From contig CM070723.1 of NCBI GenBank assembly GCA_036346275.1, forward strand, positions 3,162,001-3,226,000: DNA of 64,000 nt, written 5' to 3'. Positions 10,830-21,776 of the stretch are shown here, piece by piece. Within the stretch, counting starts at the first letter, position 1. Every line of letters begins with the position of its first letter. Below the pieces are notes generated by a model. That model saw only the letters and a list, made by a program, of their open reading frames with translations. It did no database searches and was not told the origin of the DNA. A program made the position numbers and the translations under genes. The DNA is from Otatea glauca. Taxonomy: Eukaryota; Streptophyta; Magnoliopsida; Poales; Poaceae.

Positions 10830-11315
10830 CATGCACGTCGGCGTTGTGAAGAGGATCTCGAGGCGGCCGTGGAGCGCGACGGCGAGGTCGACGGCTGCCG
10901 CGATCTGCTCCTCGTCGGTGACGACGCAGCGGGTGTACGCCGCGTCGGGACCGAGCTCCGCGGCGACAGAGCGGCCGATCGAGGTCGTCCTGGACGTCGG
11001 CGAGGATGACCTTGGCGCCGTTGCTCACAATCTCGCCCGCGGTCGCCTTGCCGATGCCGCTGGCGGCACCGGTGATGACAGCCACCTTCCCAGACATCCT
11101 TTGAGGGTTGGAGGCAGTCGAGTAGCGGTTGACGAGGCCAGACAAGGCTGGCTCAGCTCGGCTCTTCCCCCTGCATCACACACAAATCAATCAATAACCG
11201 CTTCTGCTCAGAATCAGCGCTTGTTCTCGGTCCAAGAACAAAATAACTTATGATTTAGCTGTTCTGAATCTTCAGACACATCATACCTGAGGACGAGCTG
11301 CATCGCTCGTAACAT
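10830..11315 (-). pseudogene. SDR copy 2, truncated and lacking intron 2
   Basis: Third member of the same dehydrogenase family. Exon 1 is 11287-11315 (MLRAMQLVLR, GT donor). The next exon starts at 11170 and runs through GKSRAEPALSGLVNRYSTAS directly into MSGKVAVITGAASGIG, with no intron where copies 1 and 3 have one. The Rossmann motif is intact. A 4-bp insertion (GATC) at about 10977-10980, after DVQDDL, shifts the frame. In the shifted frame the family sequence continues to about 10850 (ITDEEQ-like region, then LHGRLEILF), where the NNAG motif should follow but homology stops. The catalytic Ser-Tyr-Lys half is absent. It ends about 90 bp from the right end of MULE A. Confidence 0.85.
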
Positions 11316-12354
11316 CTTCATCCTGTTGAGTCCTCTGCGCTTCTCGCTAATTGATCCGTGAACTGCAAATCGGCGCGGATCCAAATACACAGCGGCGCCG
11401 ATCGATAGAGCAACCTCACCGCTCGTCTGGTCGCTTCGTGTATCTGTCACGTCACTCACCATGACTTTGGCACTACTTTAGTCGGGACCACAATATCGAT
11501 TTCGTAAAAACCGCTGGAAAATCGAAATTCGAAAATCAGAAATATCAAGTTGAAAATCGCCAGAATCAAATGGTTAGTAAATCAATTTTTTTGAAAAAAA
11601 AATCAAAAAATCGACCGGTGTTTTTGACCAAAAACCAAACGATTTTGGTGAAAATCGACCGACCGATTAAATATTTCTTAGAACCAATATTTTTAGCGAT
11701 TTTCACTCATTTTTCACCGATTATCGATCGGTTTGTGTCGCATAATTTTTTTTGAATTTTTTAATTGACCCGATTCACTGACCGATTTTGAATCTCGAAC
11801 TAGCTTGATACGGTCGACAGTTTTGTGAACCCTGACCGTAGTTATCTGCCACGTGCTTTCCTGATTTACTGCTCTTCTACTACACACAATATCTGGTTGT
11901 TAGCGGAGCTTTCTTTACCTTAGGCTAAATTCAACATAGATGTTTATTCTTTTCTGTCCAATATATCAAATTAGCTAGTATTTATTTATACTTTATTGAT
12001 AATGAATTAGTAGGAATAATTTTAATAAATTAATGATTAGATTTAATTTTTATTATTTACTATATATTAACAGTATAATGTACAGTAAAATCCATCGTTA
12101 GCGACCGTTTCATGACTGGATTTCCACCTTTTGTTTGTCGTGGGGCATAGCACGCCGGTTCATGCAATGCATCACAACACAAATTACAGATAAAACAATG
12201 AACGTTCATTCCTCTTGATTCACCTGATACCGTGACGCGATGGTTAGACACCTGGGTTAACACGAGAGCTGTGGAGCGACCTGTATAATTAAACGCTCTG
12301 TTACTGTAAGGTAATTATACTGATTTTGACATATTAGCTAACATAATATCGGAT
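11316..12354. other. intergenic DNA upstream of SDR copy 2
   Basis: No gene is seen. About 11490-11835 is rich in AAAATCGA and CGATCGGT words on both strands and could be a degraded small transposon, but I could not define its ends. The remainder is AT-rich. Confidence 0.4.
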
Positions 12355-14000
12355 GTGTCCGACACTTTATCAGTTAATATACCGTGTTTAGAGTGTTGCA
12401 GCAGAACAATAATTAGAAACTGAAATGAAAACTTATTAAAATCATTGCCACGTAGGCTACAAGTCTACTAGTACCATTTTGTACATAATACACATTACAT
12501 CAACAAATAATTTACATAAACACTAAATACTTAATGAATCGACGATCGCTATCGTATAGTCCACTACTTCACCCAATCTTCCTAGTAGTCCTCCGCCACC
12601 TTGTCACCCTGACCCTTCAGGAGATTCTCAAACCATGCTTTGCCAACAAATCCATAGGGATCCGCGTCCCAACCAGACACCTGATCTTTAAAGCAATTTT
12701 CTAAGTAAAGAGCGAGTTAAGCAAGAGTGAGTACAAAAGTACTCAACAAGTATTAATAACAAAATGCATCATTTGAATTTTTTCATCATTCATCACATAT
12801 CCATCTTTCTCAAATTCATTTTTTAGGAAAATAAGGTTTTATTAGAAAAACGTGGGTTTTCAATTTTAATCTTTGAAATTGCTACTAGCACTCGTATATA
12901 AGACAGATTTAGCTTCCGTAGCCTCCAATCCAGGAGTCAGGCATGAATTCAAGATTTTACCCTATAGCAGGTTTGTACCACTTTACCCTAGTGATCACAA
13001 CCTCAGTTGAGAACCTATAACATTAATCACTATTTAGGTATTAGATATCTAACACTGGCAGGTGACGAGTCGTGGTGTCCTCGACTATTCCTCACCCACT
13101 CCCACTCCCAGCATACCAATTGTACCCCAACTTCAATGCACATTGGCGGTACTTATCTTATGGCGTTTAATATAGCGCCCCGGAACAGATCAATCACAGT
13201 TGACTTTCCAAAATCGTGTCCCTCACTAGGACTCTCGGCATACCCAGCTTCATAATCTTAGTTATCTACTCATACCCAATATGTAGGTCATAATATCATC
13301 GTAAGACAAACTTTTTTGGTCTTTTCCACACAGTATGGTTGATACAAAAAAATACGATTCATTGCCTGAGTATAGTGGTTCATCCTTATGTGCTAACCTA
13401 TATAGAGGGCCCCACCGGTAATGCTCAACTCCATGGCACCCTCTACCCACCATACATATATACGTCACCGGCTCTATTCGTTGGACGAACCATTTCAACA
13501 ATTCACATACGGCCTCAGTTATTCATCATCAATTCAACATATATATAACCAATTACTGTTGTAGCAGTTCATCATCATAAATATCTTTTCAACAGCATCA
13601 TATTTATAACTTTCTTAAAAATTATTTTCCATGCATTGGTGATATCACATATAAGTAAATATGTTTGATTGAAAATATTTAAATATGATCAAGAGATTGC
13701 TTGTCTGGATTTTGGTAAAAATAATCGTCCTCGTATGGTTGCTTCTGAAGATCACCGAACGAATTGGGTTTAATTCCTGAAATTGTATAATACCATATTT
13801 TAAGTGGCTAATAGATTTTTGCTTGTTTTATAGTGTCCAACCCTTTCTTAACATCTTGCTTTTTGATACACATATAATACTTCTTTTTAAATTTATGGAT
13901 ATTTTTAATTTAACATCTTTTATTTAATTGCTTGATAACTTAGAATGATTAATCTATAAATTTTTTAATTGAGTATATTTAATGTGGATGATACGTTGAT
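12355..14000 (-). other. probable LTR-retrotransposon fragment (unresolved ends)
   Basis: Read on the minus strand, about 12700-12740 gives a TGAGTACTTTTGTACTCACTC word followed by a sequence that runs to GTGTCGGACACA at about 12355. The same word and layout occur near the 3' end of the two LTRs at about 24-27.7 kb (GAGTACAAACATACTC at about 24515; GTACTCACCCTTGCA at about 27360), so this is probably a diverged member of that LTR group. I could not find a matching 5' end or target duplication. It holds no coding region I can support. Confidence 0.4.
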
Positions 14001-14362
14001 TTAGATTAGATTATTTTCTTTTCCTTTTTTTCTATTTTTCTTTTTTTGCCTTTTCTCTCCACCGTCTTTATCCATCCCCCAATTCTCCTCACCTTTCTCT
14101 CCCCTGCTCCTTGATCTGGCTCCTCTCCTCACCTTTGCTGGCCCGACAGCCCTCCGGCCACCACCGACCCCTTCGTCGCTGGCCCCCGACCCTGGTCTCT
14201 CCTCCCTTAGCTCCTCAGTCCGTTGTCTCTGGCCTCCCCTCCTTGGCCCTGTCGCCTCCAGCCTCTCCTCCCTTGGCCTCACCGGCCTCCAGCCCCCGCC
14301 CTCGCACCTGGGCTGTGACGCCCTGAGCCCTACCGGCCTTCCCCAGCGCTCACCTGGCCCGC

Positions 14363-15270
14363 TGACGAATACTTCTAACAGGGGTACCCCAACGGCCCGG
14401 AGTGACGAGCAGGCTGCCTCAAGCAAAGCTCGAGCCCAACAGGCCGCTCCAGGCCCGCTACCGACCAAAGTACCTACGAAGCCACACAGGACGCCCATTC
14501 TCGATCGATCAGGGGAGGCATCTCCGACCAAGCAGGGCTCCCGACCTCCGCAGCAGGTCGGGATCCCCCGACTCCGACCAAGCCGAGGCAACCTCCACCA
14601 AGGGCCGCGTGTTGAAGCCTCCACCAGCCGACAGCCACGTGCCCCACGGACGGGGTCAATCGAAGTGACTGTACGGGAGCAGGTGGTCCCTTCCCAAGAT
14701 GGTTTAATGGTTGCCGAAGTCATGCTTCCAGTCCCATCAACCGGTCACGTATAGTACGAAGACACGCTCCCTCCCGAGGCAGCTCCTACGTCATGAACAG
14801 CAACGTCAACACTCGTCAGAATCACAGAAGGCAGGTACGCCGTTTCCCGGTAAAATACCTAACCGCCCTGACCAACAAGACTACCGGCCCAGCGTGGGCA
14901 GGACGAGCGGTGACCAGTCGACAGAACGAAGGACCGAAGCTCTTAGCATAGGTCACCTCGCCCTTCCCCAGTTCTCGATGTAACCTGCCCCTTCCTACCG
15001 TATAAAGGGAGGCAGGAACCCCGGGGAAGAGGGGGGACTCTTCTCATTAAGCCATCAGCACTCCTGCGCTAGGGTCCAATAACTCTCGCTTGTAAACTTT
15101 GTGCAGTCACCTGCACCGAAGGCAATACAACACCACCACGCGAACTGGAGTAGGGACTTTCGGCCCGAACCAGTATACATCTTGGGCTTCCGAGTCTAAC
15201 CATTCAGGGAGAGGGAACGCGCGGCCCTATAGACTTACAAATTTACTTGCCGGTGCTTGAAACGCCGACA
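14363..15270 (-). mobile_element. solo LTR, 908 bp, family L1 (Gypsy-type), TSD CCCGC
   Basis: Read on the minus strand it starts TGTCGGCGTTTCAAGCACCG and ends TTAGAAGTATTCGTCA. It is flanked on both sides by the 5-bp direct repeat CCCGC (14358-14362 and 15271-15275). The same family appears in plus orientation at 40342-41243. There is no internal retrotransposon sequence, so this is a solo LTR left by LTR-LTR recombination. The TGTCGGCGTTT start is typical of grass Gypsy LTRs. Confidence 0.92.
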
Positions 15271-15275
15271 CCCGC

Positions 15276-17333
15276 TAGCTACCCTTGCCCCGGCTAGGCC
15301 TTCGGTCCTCCTCCTCCTCACCCTGCTCTACCTGCCAGCCGGCCCAGCCACCGAATCACTCCCCCTGCCCTACGGCTCATTCGCAGCCTCCCCCTGTCGG
15401 TTCCCTAGAGTCCACTGTGATGCCACCCTTTTCCCTATTTAGTTTACTAGTTCCATATTGATTTGTATTGCTTTTGACATGCTATGGTTATGTGATCTTA
15501 CATCTTATTAATGTGAGTCGGTTGCTTATGATACAAGAGTTGAGAGCCCAAGTTTTGCCGGTGCTGCGACAATACCAACAACTTTCCATATGCCAGAGAG
15601 TATGAGGAGGTTGTTGGCCACACACGACGCCACCCCTGCAGTGGTCATCCCTCTGAGACCTGTGGGTAACTTTTGTACTAACTATGTCTATATTGGTTCT
15701 TGACTACGAATACCCTATGTTATTAGTATTGGCCATGAATGGCAAGATGATTACCTGGAATATGGGGGAAGAAATGGTAGGGATGAAGGTGATGTAGTGG
15801 TAGCAGCCTAGGCTCTGGATCTAGCTCAGTTGGTGGATGAGCTTCTTGCTCCTTCTCTGGTTGCTAGGCTTGCCCCTGATTCTTGCCCTCTAATGGTTTG
15901 CTGGCTTGGTGTATTTGGGGGAGGAGGTGGGTGTGGAGAGTGTTGGAACGGTTGACTCTGAGTGTTAAGGAGGAGTGGATTTGAGGTGTGAGTTATGGCT
16001 TCCCTTTTCTGGCCTTGCTCCTAGTCTTGGCTTTGGCCTTGCTCTTGACTATTTTGCTGTGTTTGAGCGGATTTGGGGAAGGATGGACTGAGGGAGGCTC
16101 TGGCTGTGTTCTTGGGGCTTGGGTGTTGTGGGAGTTGTGTTCTGTGGTTGCCTTGGTTGCTATGAGGTTATGGTGGTTTGGTGTGCTTGGCTCGGGGAAA
16201 GAATGCCTTGGGGGAGACTTTACCTTCCCTTTTTACTGAGGGTGTAGTACCTTTTTACCATGCAAGATTTACTTTTTACTATATGATATTTTTTAGCACT
16301 ATATATGCATGGCTATGGCTACCTAATGCGTACAGATTTGTTTTATTCTGAATGATGAAACCCGATCTGGCAAGAGGTGCTGACTGGCCCGAGATAGTTT
16401 GGTATCTCGATGAGCGATATCAACTCGTACGGGTCTGACGGCACATCTACTGTTTTGCTATATGCTTTATTTGTCTTTAGATTATATATGTACATGAATG
16501 ATTAACCATTTTCAAGGTTTTGATCTAAAGATCATTAGAAGCTTAGTTTATTAGGGCATTATGATATTCTTGTAAATTTTCCTTTTGATGTAATTTAATA
16601 GTCATGTACTTTGAAATTTATACAATTGTGTGACATTACGGTTAATGAATGAGAATGATGATCAGACTTGTTGATTGTTCTAATTATATGCGTCATTACT
16701 TGATTGATGATCATCTTTATTGAATGTTTTTAATTAAACGCATTATCATTTTGCTTATGATCCTTTTTTGCACTAATAAAAGTTTGGGTTGTTTCAATCT
16801 GCTATTGAATCATTGAAGAAGAAGAAATAGTGCCAAGTTGGCCAATTCCTTTGCATGCTGCCTCTGGCTCTCCTTGCCCTTGGTCCAGTGATAGCTGCGT
16901 TTTTTGTTACGCTGATTCTGTAACGATGGTGGTTAACTTATGCACAGATCTACAGGCTGAACTGGGCTCCTCACCAATCACCATATCGTGGCCCGACCTC
17001 AACCTAACGCCAAAACGCTTCTTTTGAGGAGAGCTCGAGCCGAAGTGCCGAACCCAACCGCGGCATTTCAATCCCAATGACTGTAGCACAGCTTTATTCT
17101 TTGCAAAAAATCAGTTGATCTTTTTTATTGTCGGACCAGCTATGAGCCTTGTGCGCTCGGCGATGTCTTCTTCGACCCTGGTAACAAATATCTCCACTCT
17201 ACTCTTTGGTACAACATTACTATTTTGCATTAAGTTACACTAACATATGATGTATGTTGATCTATGGAGTACTTCTGAGTTAAATCTTTTGGACGAAGAG
17301 AGGATGAAGAACCAAGTAAGGTGATACTTGATG
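15276..17333. other. gene-free stretch, host DNA around the solo LTR
   Basis: No supportable gene is seen. The GC-rich, C/T-biased DNA at 14090-14357 continues at 15276-15430 after removal of the LTR. Region 15440-16250 has T/G-rich open frames encoding Leu/Ala runs without motifs. The rest is AT-rich. It may be internal sequence of an older, unrecognised transposon. Confidence 0.35.
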
Positions 17334-17591
17334 CTCCCTCCCACCACAAATAGTTATTGTATTGAACATAGATGTAGTCAAACTTTTGAAATTTTGTCTA
17401 TCAACATCTTTTTAAATATTTAAATTGGATATATGAAAATCATATGTGTAGATTTTTCTTGAAAAGTACTTTCATAATATTATAATTTTATTGGGTTTAT
17501 AAATATATTATAATAAAAATTAGTGGTCAAACATGTATTTTGGAGACCGTATCAATATCCAGATATACAACTATTTGTCACCTGAGAGGAG
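17334..17591. mobile_element. Stowaway-like MITE
   Basis: The element starts CTCCCTCCCACCACAAATAG and ends GACAAATAGTT-related sequence followed by GAGAGGAG, flanked by TA on the right. The ends are partly inverted (CACAAATAGTT and AACTATTTGT). The AT-rich body contains TTTAAATATTTAAATTGGAT, shared with the copy at 44928-45156. Confidence 0.7.
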
Positions 17592-18114
17592 TATTATCTT
17601 CTGCTCATTTATTTTAGTTTACATCATATTAGACTTTTAAATGATTTATTCATAAAAATGGACTAAACAATGTTCAGAAAATAAGTTTAATTGAATGCAT
17701 TGTCAATAAGTGCACCAAAATTAATTCAAATTTCGTACTATAGGATTACACATTTGAAAATATAACTCTTTTTTAACAAAATATATGTGTTTTTCCAAAA
17801 TATGATAGAATCATGATTCTACAGTCCAATCCCGTGAAACAAAAAAAAAAGATCCTCCTAGAGAAGGCAAGCAAAAGGGGGTACAACAGCTGGGGCGTTC
17901 TCTGTGCTAGCGTGGAAGGAGAGGGATGGGGCTAAACGGTGGATTTGTCTTTGAAATGTTTCATAAGTCAACTTCCCATTCGCAGTCAAAAGATAAAATA
18001 GAGCCAGGATCGATATATAGTTCAGTCATAAATCTCACAATAATTAAAAAACAAATAAAAATTCTAAAAATTCTCGTATTAATCGAAATAAAAGAGAAGA
18101 ATCTCCGCTATTTA

Positions 18115-18345
18115 GGGCCTGTTTGTTTTAGCTTTTGATTCTGGATTCTGGTCCCAAAAGCAGAATCAGAAACAAACAGTCTGATTCTAGAATCCGATTC
18201 TCACAATCCACCCCATCCATATACACTAGAATCTACAATCCACTTCATATGTGCTTTTGGATTCTAGCTTTTGGAGAATCAGCTTCTCAAAAACCACAAT
18301 CCAGAATCAGCTTTTAGAGAATCCAAAGCTGAAATAAATAGACCC
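18115..18345. mobile_element. PIF/Tourist-like MITE, family T1, TSD TTA
   Basis: A 231-bp element with inverted ends GGGCCTGTTTGTTTTAGCTT and, from the other side, GGGTCTATTTATTTCAGCTT. It is flanked by TTA on both sides (18112-18114, 18346-18348), the 3-bp duplication typical of PIF/Harbinger elements. A second copy of the family is at about 47778-47991. Confidence 0.9.
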
Positions 18346-18559
18346 TTATTTTATTGAGGCTAGATTATAAGGTGCAGATTAATTATACATAAATATTAGA
18401 GTTATATAACCAATACAATTGTATTTCAATATAGGATAATAGAAAGTAGAGTTGTATCTTAAATATAATTATATTATAATATCTAATCACGTAGTTACAC
18501 GACTAAATCTGCTGGTAAGTCCAACGCAAGACACTTTATTGCATGAATTCCTTGGCTCG

Positions 18560-19687
18560 TCAACGACCCGGTGCCGGCATGTTCGGCGCCTTGGTCACCG
18601 TGATCCCGCCGTCGATGACAAGGTTGTGCCCGTTCACGTACTTTGCCTCGTCGGACGCCAGGTACACGGCCGCGTTGGCCACGTCCTCCACCCCGAGCAC
18701 CGGCCCGTCCATCTCGTTCATGTCCCTCTCCACAATCCGCTTCCGCTCCTCAACAGTCTTCCCAGGGAACCACTTGGCCATGGCGGCCATCACCGGAGGC
18801 GTGGGGATGTAGTAGGGCGAGATGGCGTTCACCCGCACGCCGGAGCGCGCCAACTCCCCGGCCACGGCGCGCACGAGGCCGAGGACCGCCGCCTTCGAGA
18901 TGCTGTATGAGGGGAACGCGACGCCGCCAATCACGCCCGTGGTGCTGGCCGTGCATATGATGCTGCCGCTGCGGCGCGGGACCATGACGCGCGCGGCGTG
19001 CTTGACCCCGGCGAGCACCGCCCGGGTGTTGATCGCCATGACACGGTCGAAGTTGGCTAGGTCGATGGAGCCCACTGGGGTAGGCGTCAGGTTACCGCTG
19101 ATTCCAGCGTTGTTGAAGATGATGTCGAGGTGGCCGTGGCTCGCGACGGCGAGGTCCACGGCCGCGGCCACCTGCGCCTCGTCGGTGACGTCGCAGCTGG
19201 TGTACGCCGCGTCGCGGCCGAGCTCCGCGGCGACAGAGCGGCCAAGGTCGTCCTGCACGTCGGCGAGGATGACCTTCGCCCCGTTCCTGACGAACTCGGC
19301 GGCAGTCGCCTTGCCGATGCCGCTGGCGGCGCCGGTGATGACGGCCACTTTTCCCGACAACCTACAACCCAAATCCGCAGGCTCGCTTCCATGAGTCGCG
19401 AGGAACAAAGCAAACACAAGTCAAGACTGCGATGAGATCGATCATGAGAACCTCGGCGAGCCGGAAGCCGCGGAGAAGCGTTTCGCGAAGGCAGACAGGG
19501 CCGGCTCGGCAGCTCGTCTCTTCCCCCTACATCACACTCAAAACTCAACAATCCCTGTGCACGGAAGACATCTATTCTTGTTCTTAATCCAAAAGCACAC
19601 AGAAGAACCTGGGTAAGTAGCTATCTATCGTGAATTTTCACATCAGTTCATAACATACCTGAGGACGTGCTGCGCTGCTCGGAACAT
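18560..19687 (-). CDS. short-chain dehydrogenase/reductase, momilactone-A-synthase-like (SDR copy 3)
   Basis: Classical NAD(P)-dependent SDR closely related to copy 1. Three exons with GT-AG junctions: 19659-19687 (MFRAAQHVLR), 19452-19526, and 18560-19361 ending in TGA. Phases match and give an uninterrupted frame of about 301 residues. The long exon shows LSGKVAVITG, TGAASGIG, DVTDEAQV, FNNAGISG, the catalytic serine region (CTASTTG), YSISK (Tyr and Lys) and the C-terminal VIDGGITV. The N-terminal 35 residues (GKRRAAEPALSAFAKRFSAA) are Arg/Ala/Ser-rich with few acids, a good candidate for a mitochondrial or plastid presequence (inference). Upstream DNA contains a 60-bp duplication about 130 bp from the ATG. 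The substrate is unknown. It is the best-preserved member of the three. Confidence 0.92.
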
Positions 19688-19818
19688 CCTGCCTCCGGTG
19701 CTAGCTGTGTGATCGTTCTAGCTTTCCCCTGGCCCTGAGCAATGTTTGGTGTGGCTCGGCTTAAATTAGAGCATCTTCTTGTGACAATGCTGCGTCGTCG
19801 CCATTTGAAGCGTCTTCT

Positions 19819-19938
19819 CGCGTGGAAGTCAATCTCTGTTCATGCAGATTAGAATATCATATCCTGACAGATTTCGAACGCGTGGTAGTCAGTCTCTGTT
19901 CATGCTGATTAGAATATCATATCCTGACAGATTTCGAA
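19819..19938. repeat. 60-bp direct tandem duplication upstream of SDR copy 3
   Basis: Two copies of exactly 60 bp (19819-19878 and 19879-19938) differ at only three positions and share TGTTCATGC, GATTAGAATATCATATCC and TGACAGATTTCGAA. They lie 130-250 bp upstream of the start codon, where promoter elements would be expected. A GA microsatellite follows at about 20048-20062. Confidence 0.9.
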
Positions 19939-20309
19939 TCAGCAGTAGGTGGCAGCATGGCATCACTACGATCAGTTCCTGTGACTCCCCTCTTCTCACT
20001 GTTCCTTCCATGCACCAATATAATCAGTACATCGCTCCGTGTGTGTGTGAGAGAGAGAGAGAGCCACCCTTCTTTTTTTCTCTTTTTTTTGCCAGGATGT
20101 TCGGCTGTTCTTGGAGCAATCGTAGTGATCTTCTTATTACTATTGCAGTTTGCCAGATTATTTGCAGTCTTTTTATAACGGTATCCACAAAATTCACCCT
20201 ACCTGTCTATTAATTTCTTGCTGCGCCGCTGGCTCCAGCCAAGAAGCTCTGCTTCATGGCATGCAATCTACAGGCTGAGCTTTTGAGAGCTGAGATGGGC
20301 TGTTAAGAC

Positions 20310-21768
20310 TAGGGCTGGAAAATTGGCTCGTGGCTCGCGGCTCGGCTCGGGCTCGATCAGGCTCGGCTCGGCTTGGACAGGCTCGTGGCTCGGGGCGAGC
20401 CCGAGCCGAGCCTGTTTGCTGGCTCGTTTTTTTAAGCGAGCCGGCTCGGCTCGGCTCGCGAGCCGCTCGTCGGCTCGGCCCATTAAAGCCCAAAAAGAAA
20501 ACATAAGTCCCTAGTACTCAGTAGTACGCAGGACGCAGCAAAACTACAAGCCCTCATCCCGTTCCCAAATCCCAGGAGTCGGCGGCGGCTAGGGCTTCTG
20601 GCCTTCTTCCTCCTCGCTCCAGCCTCCAGGACTCCAGGCGCCGTCGGTCCAGGCGACGTCGGCCTCGACCCTCCGGCGCCGTCGGCCTCGTTCCGCAAGC
20701 GGCCCCGGCGGCGGCGCCCGGCCCTTCCCGCGCAGACGCGACGTCGGCCTCAGCCCTCCAGCGCCGTCGGCCTCGTTCCGCCAAGCAGCCGCCCTCGGCG
20801 CCCCCGGCCCTTCCAGTCTTCCACGCCGGCACGCCGCTGTTGGGTGGTGTCAGGACCCTTCACTGTTCATCTTCCAGCTCCTGCCGCTCTTGACAAGTGG
20901 ACGGCCGCGGCCCTGCTCCCGGCCGCCCGCCACCGCCAGTCAGGCGTCCAACATTGTCAAGTAAGCTACGTAAAAAATGAGTGCATTGATTACTGATTAC
21001 AAGCTTCTGAATCCATATGGCAATTCAACTTGCAAACAGAATCCTGAAAAATGAGTGTTCTGTGTTGGATTAGAGGTGCACATGATGGCAAAACTACAAC
21101 TATAGTTATGGTATGATTGTCTTATAAATTTTCAATTATATTTCTTTTAATTCATGGCTGATTTGAATATATTGTCTTACAAAGTTTATTTTGCATTTCC
21201 AGGAAAAAGATGATGAGGACGACATCGAAAACATTTCTTTTCCTACAAGTGTGGTGGAGAGCAACTAGCGAAGTGTGCTTGCTGCCTCAGGCTGAAGGGA
21301 GCATGGCAGTAGCTCCTTGGTGGCTTGGTCCTTGATGCCTGCAGCTTGTTTACTTTTGCCCGCATTTATTTTGTCAAAACTTATGGTCCCGCTTTGCTGT
21401 GATGTTATAATATGGTTGAACTGTACTTGAACTTGAACTGTGAGCTGCTGCTGCTGTGCTCTCTGCTAGTTGAATTTCTCTAGGCGAACTCGCTAGTTGA
21501 ATTTCTCTACAAATACTTCTATGTGTTATTTGTCAATTTCTATATTGTATTACCTAGCTCTTCTTTGTGTGCTCTTGGTCCGTCAAGCACTCAATTTGGT
21601 GCATTTTTTGTCGGCTCGGCGAGCCAACGAGCCGCTCGCGGTGGAAGCGAGCCGAGCCGAGCCGTTTTAATCGCCGCGAAATTGATCGAGCGAGCTGGCT
21701 CGCCCGTTACCTAGGCGAGCCAAGGCGAGCGAGCCGAGCTGGCTCAGCTCGGCTCGTTTCCAGCCCTA
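20310..21768. mobile_element. hAT-type non-autonomous element, TSD GTTAAGAC
   Basis: A 1459-bp element with inverted ends TAGGGCTGGAAA and TTTCCAGCCCTA, flanked by the perfect 8-bp duplication GTTAAGAC (20302-20309 and 21769-21776), diagnostic of hAT transposons. Both subterminal regions (about 20325-20480 and 21610-21760) are packed with GGCTCG/CGAGCC repeats. The middle (about 20550-20960) is GC-rich and looks like 5' gene sequence, followed by AT-rich DNA. No transposase is present. The open frames in the GC-rich part change with phase and are not called. Confidence 0.93.
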
Positions 21769-21776
21769 GTTAAGAC

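Noticed and set aside
11490..11840. Small transposon rich in AAAATCGA/CGATCGGT
   Set aside because: No inverted ends or target duplication could be placed; noted only as part of an intergenic stretch.
14001..14723. Long minus-strand open frame (about 240 codons)
   Set aside because: It crosses the boundary of the solo LTR at 14363 and is rich in Gly/Arg/Pro from GC bias; no motif and no splice logic.
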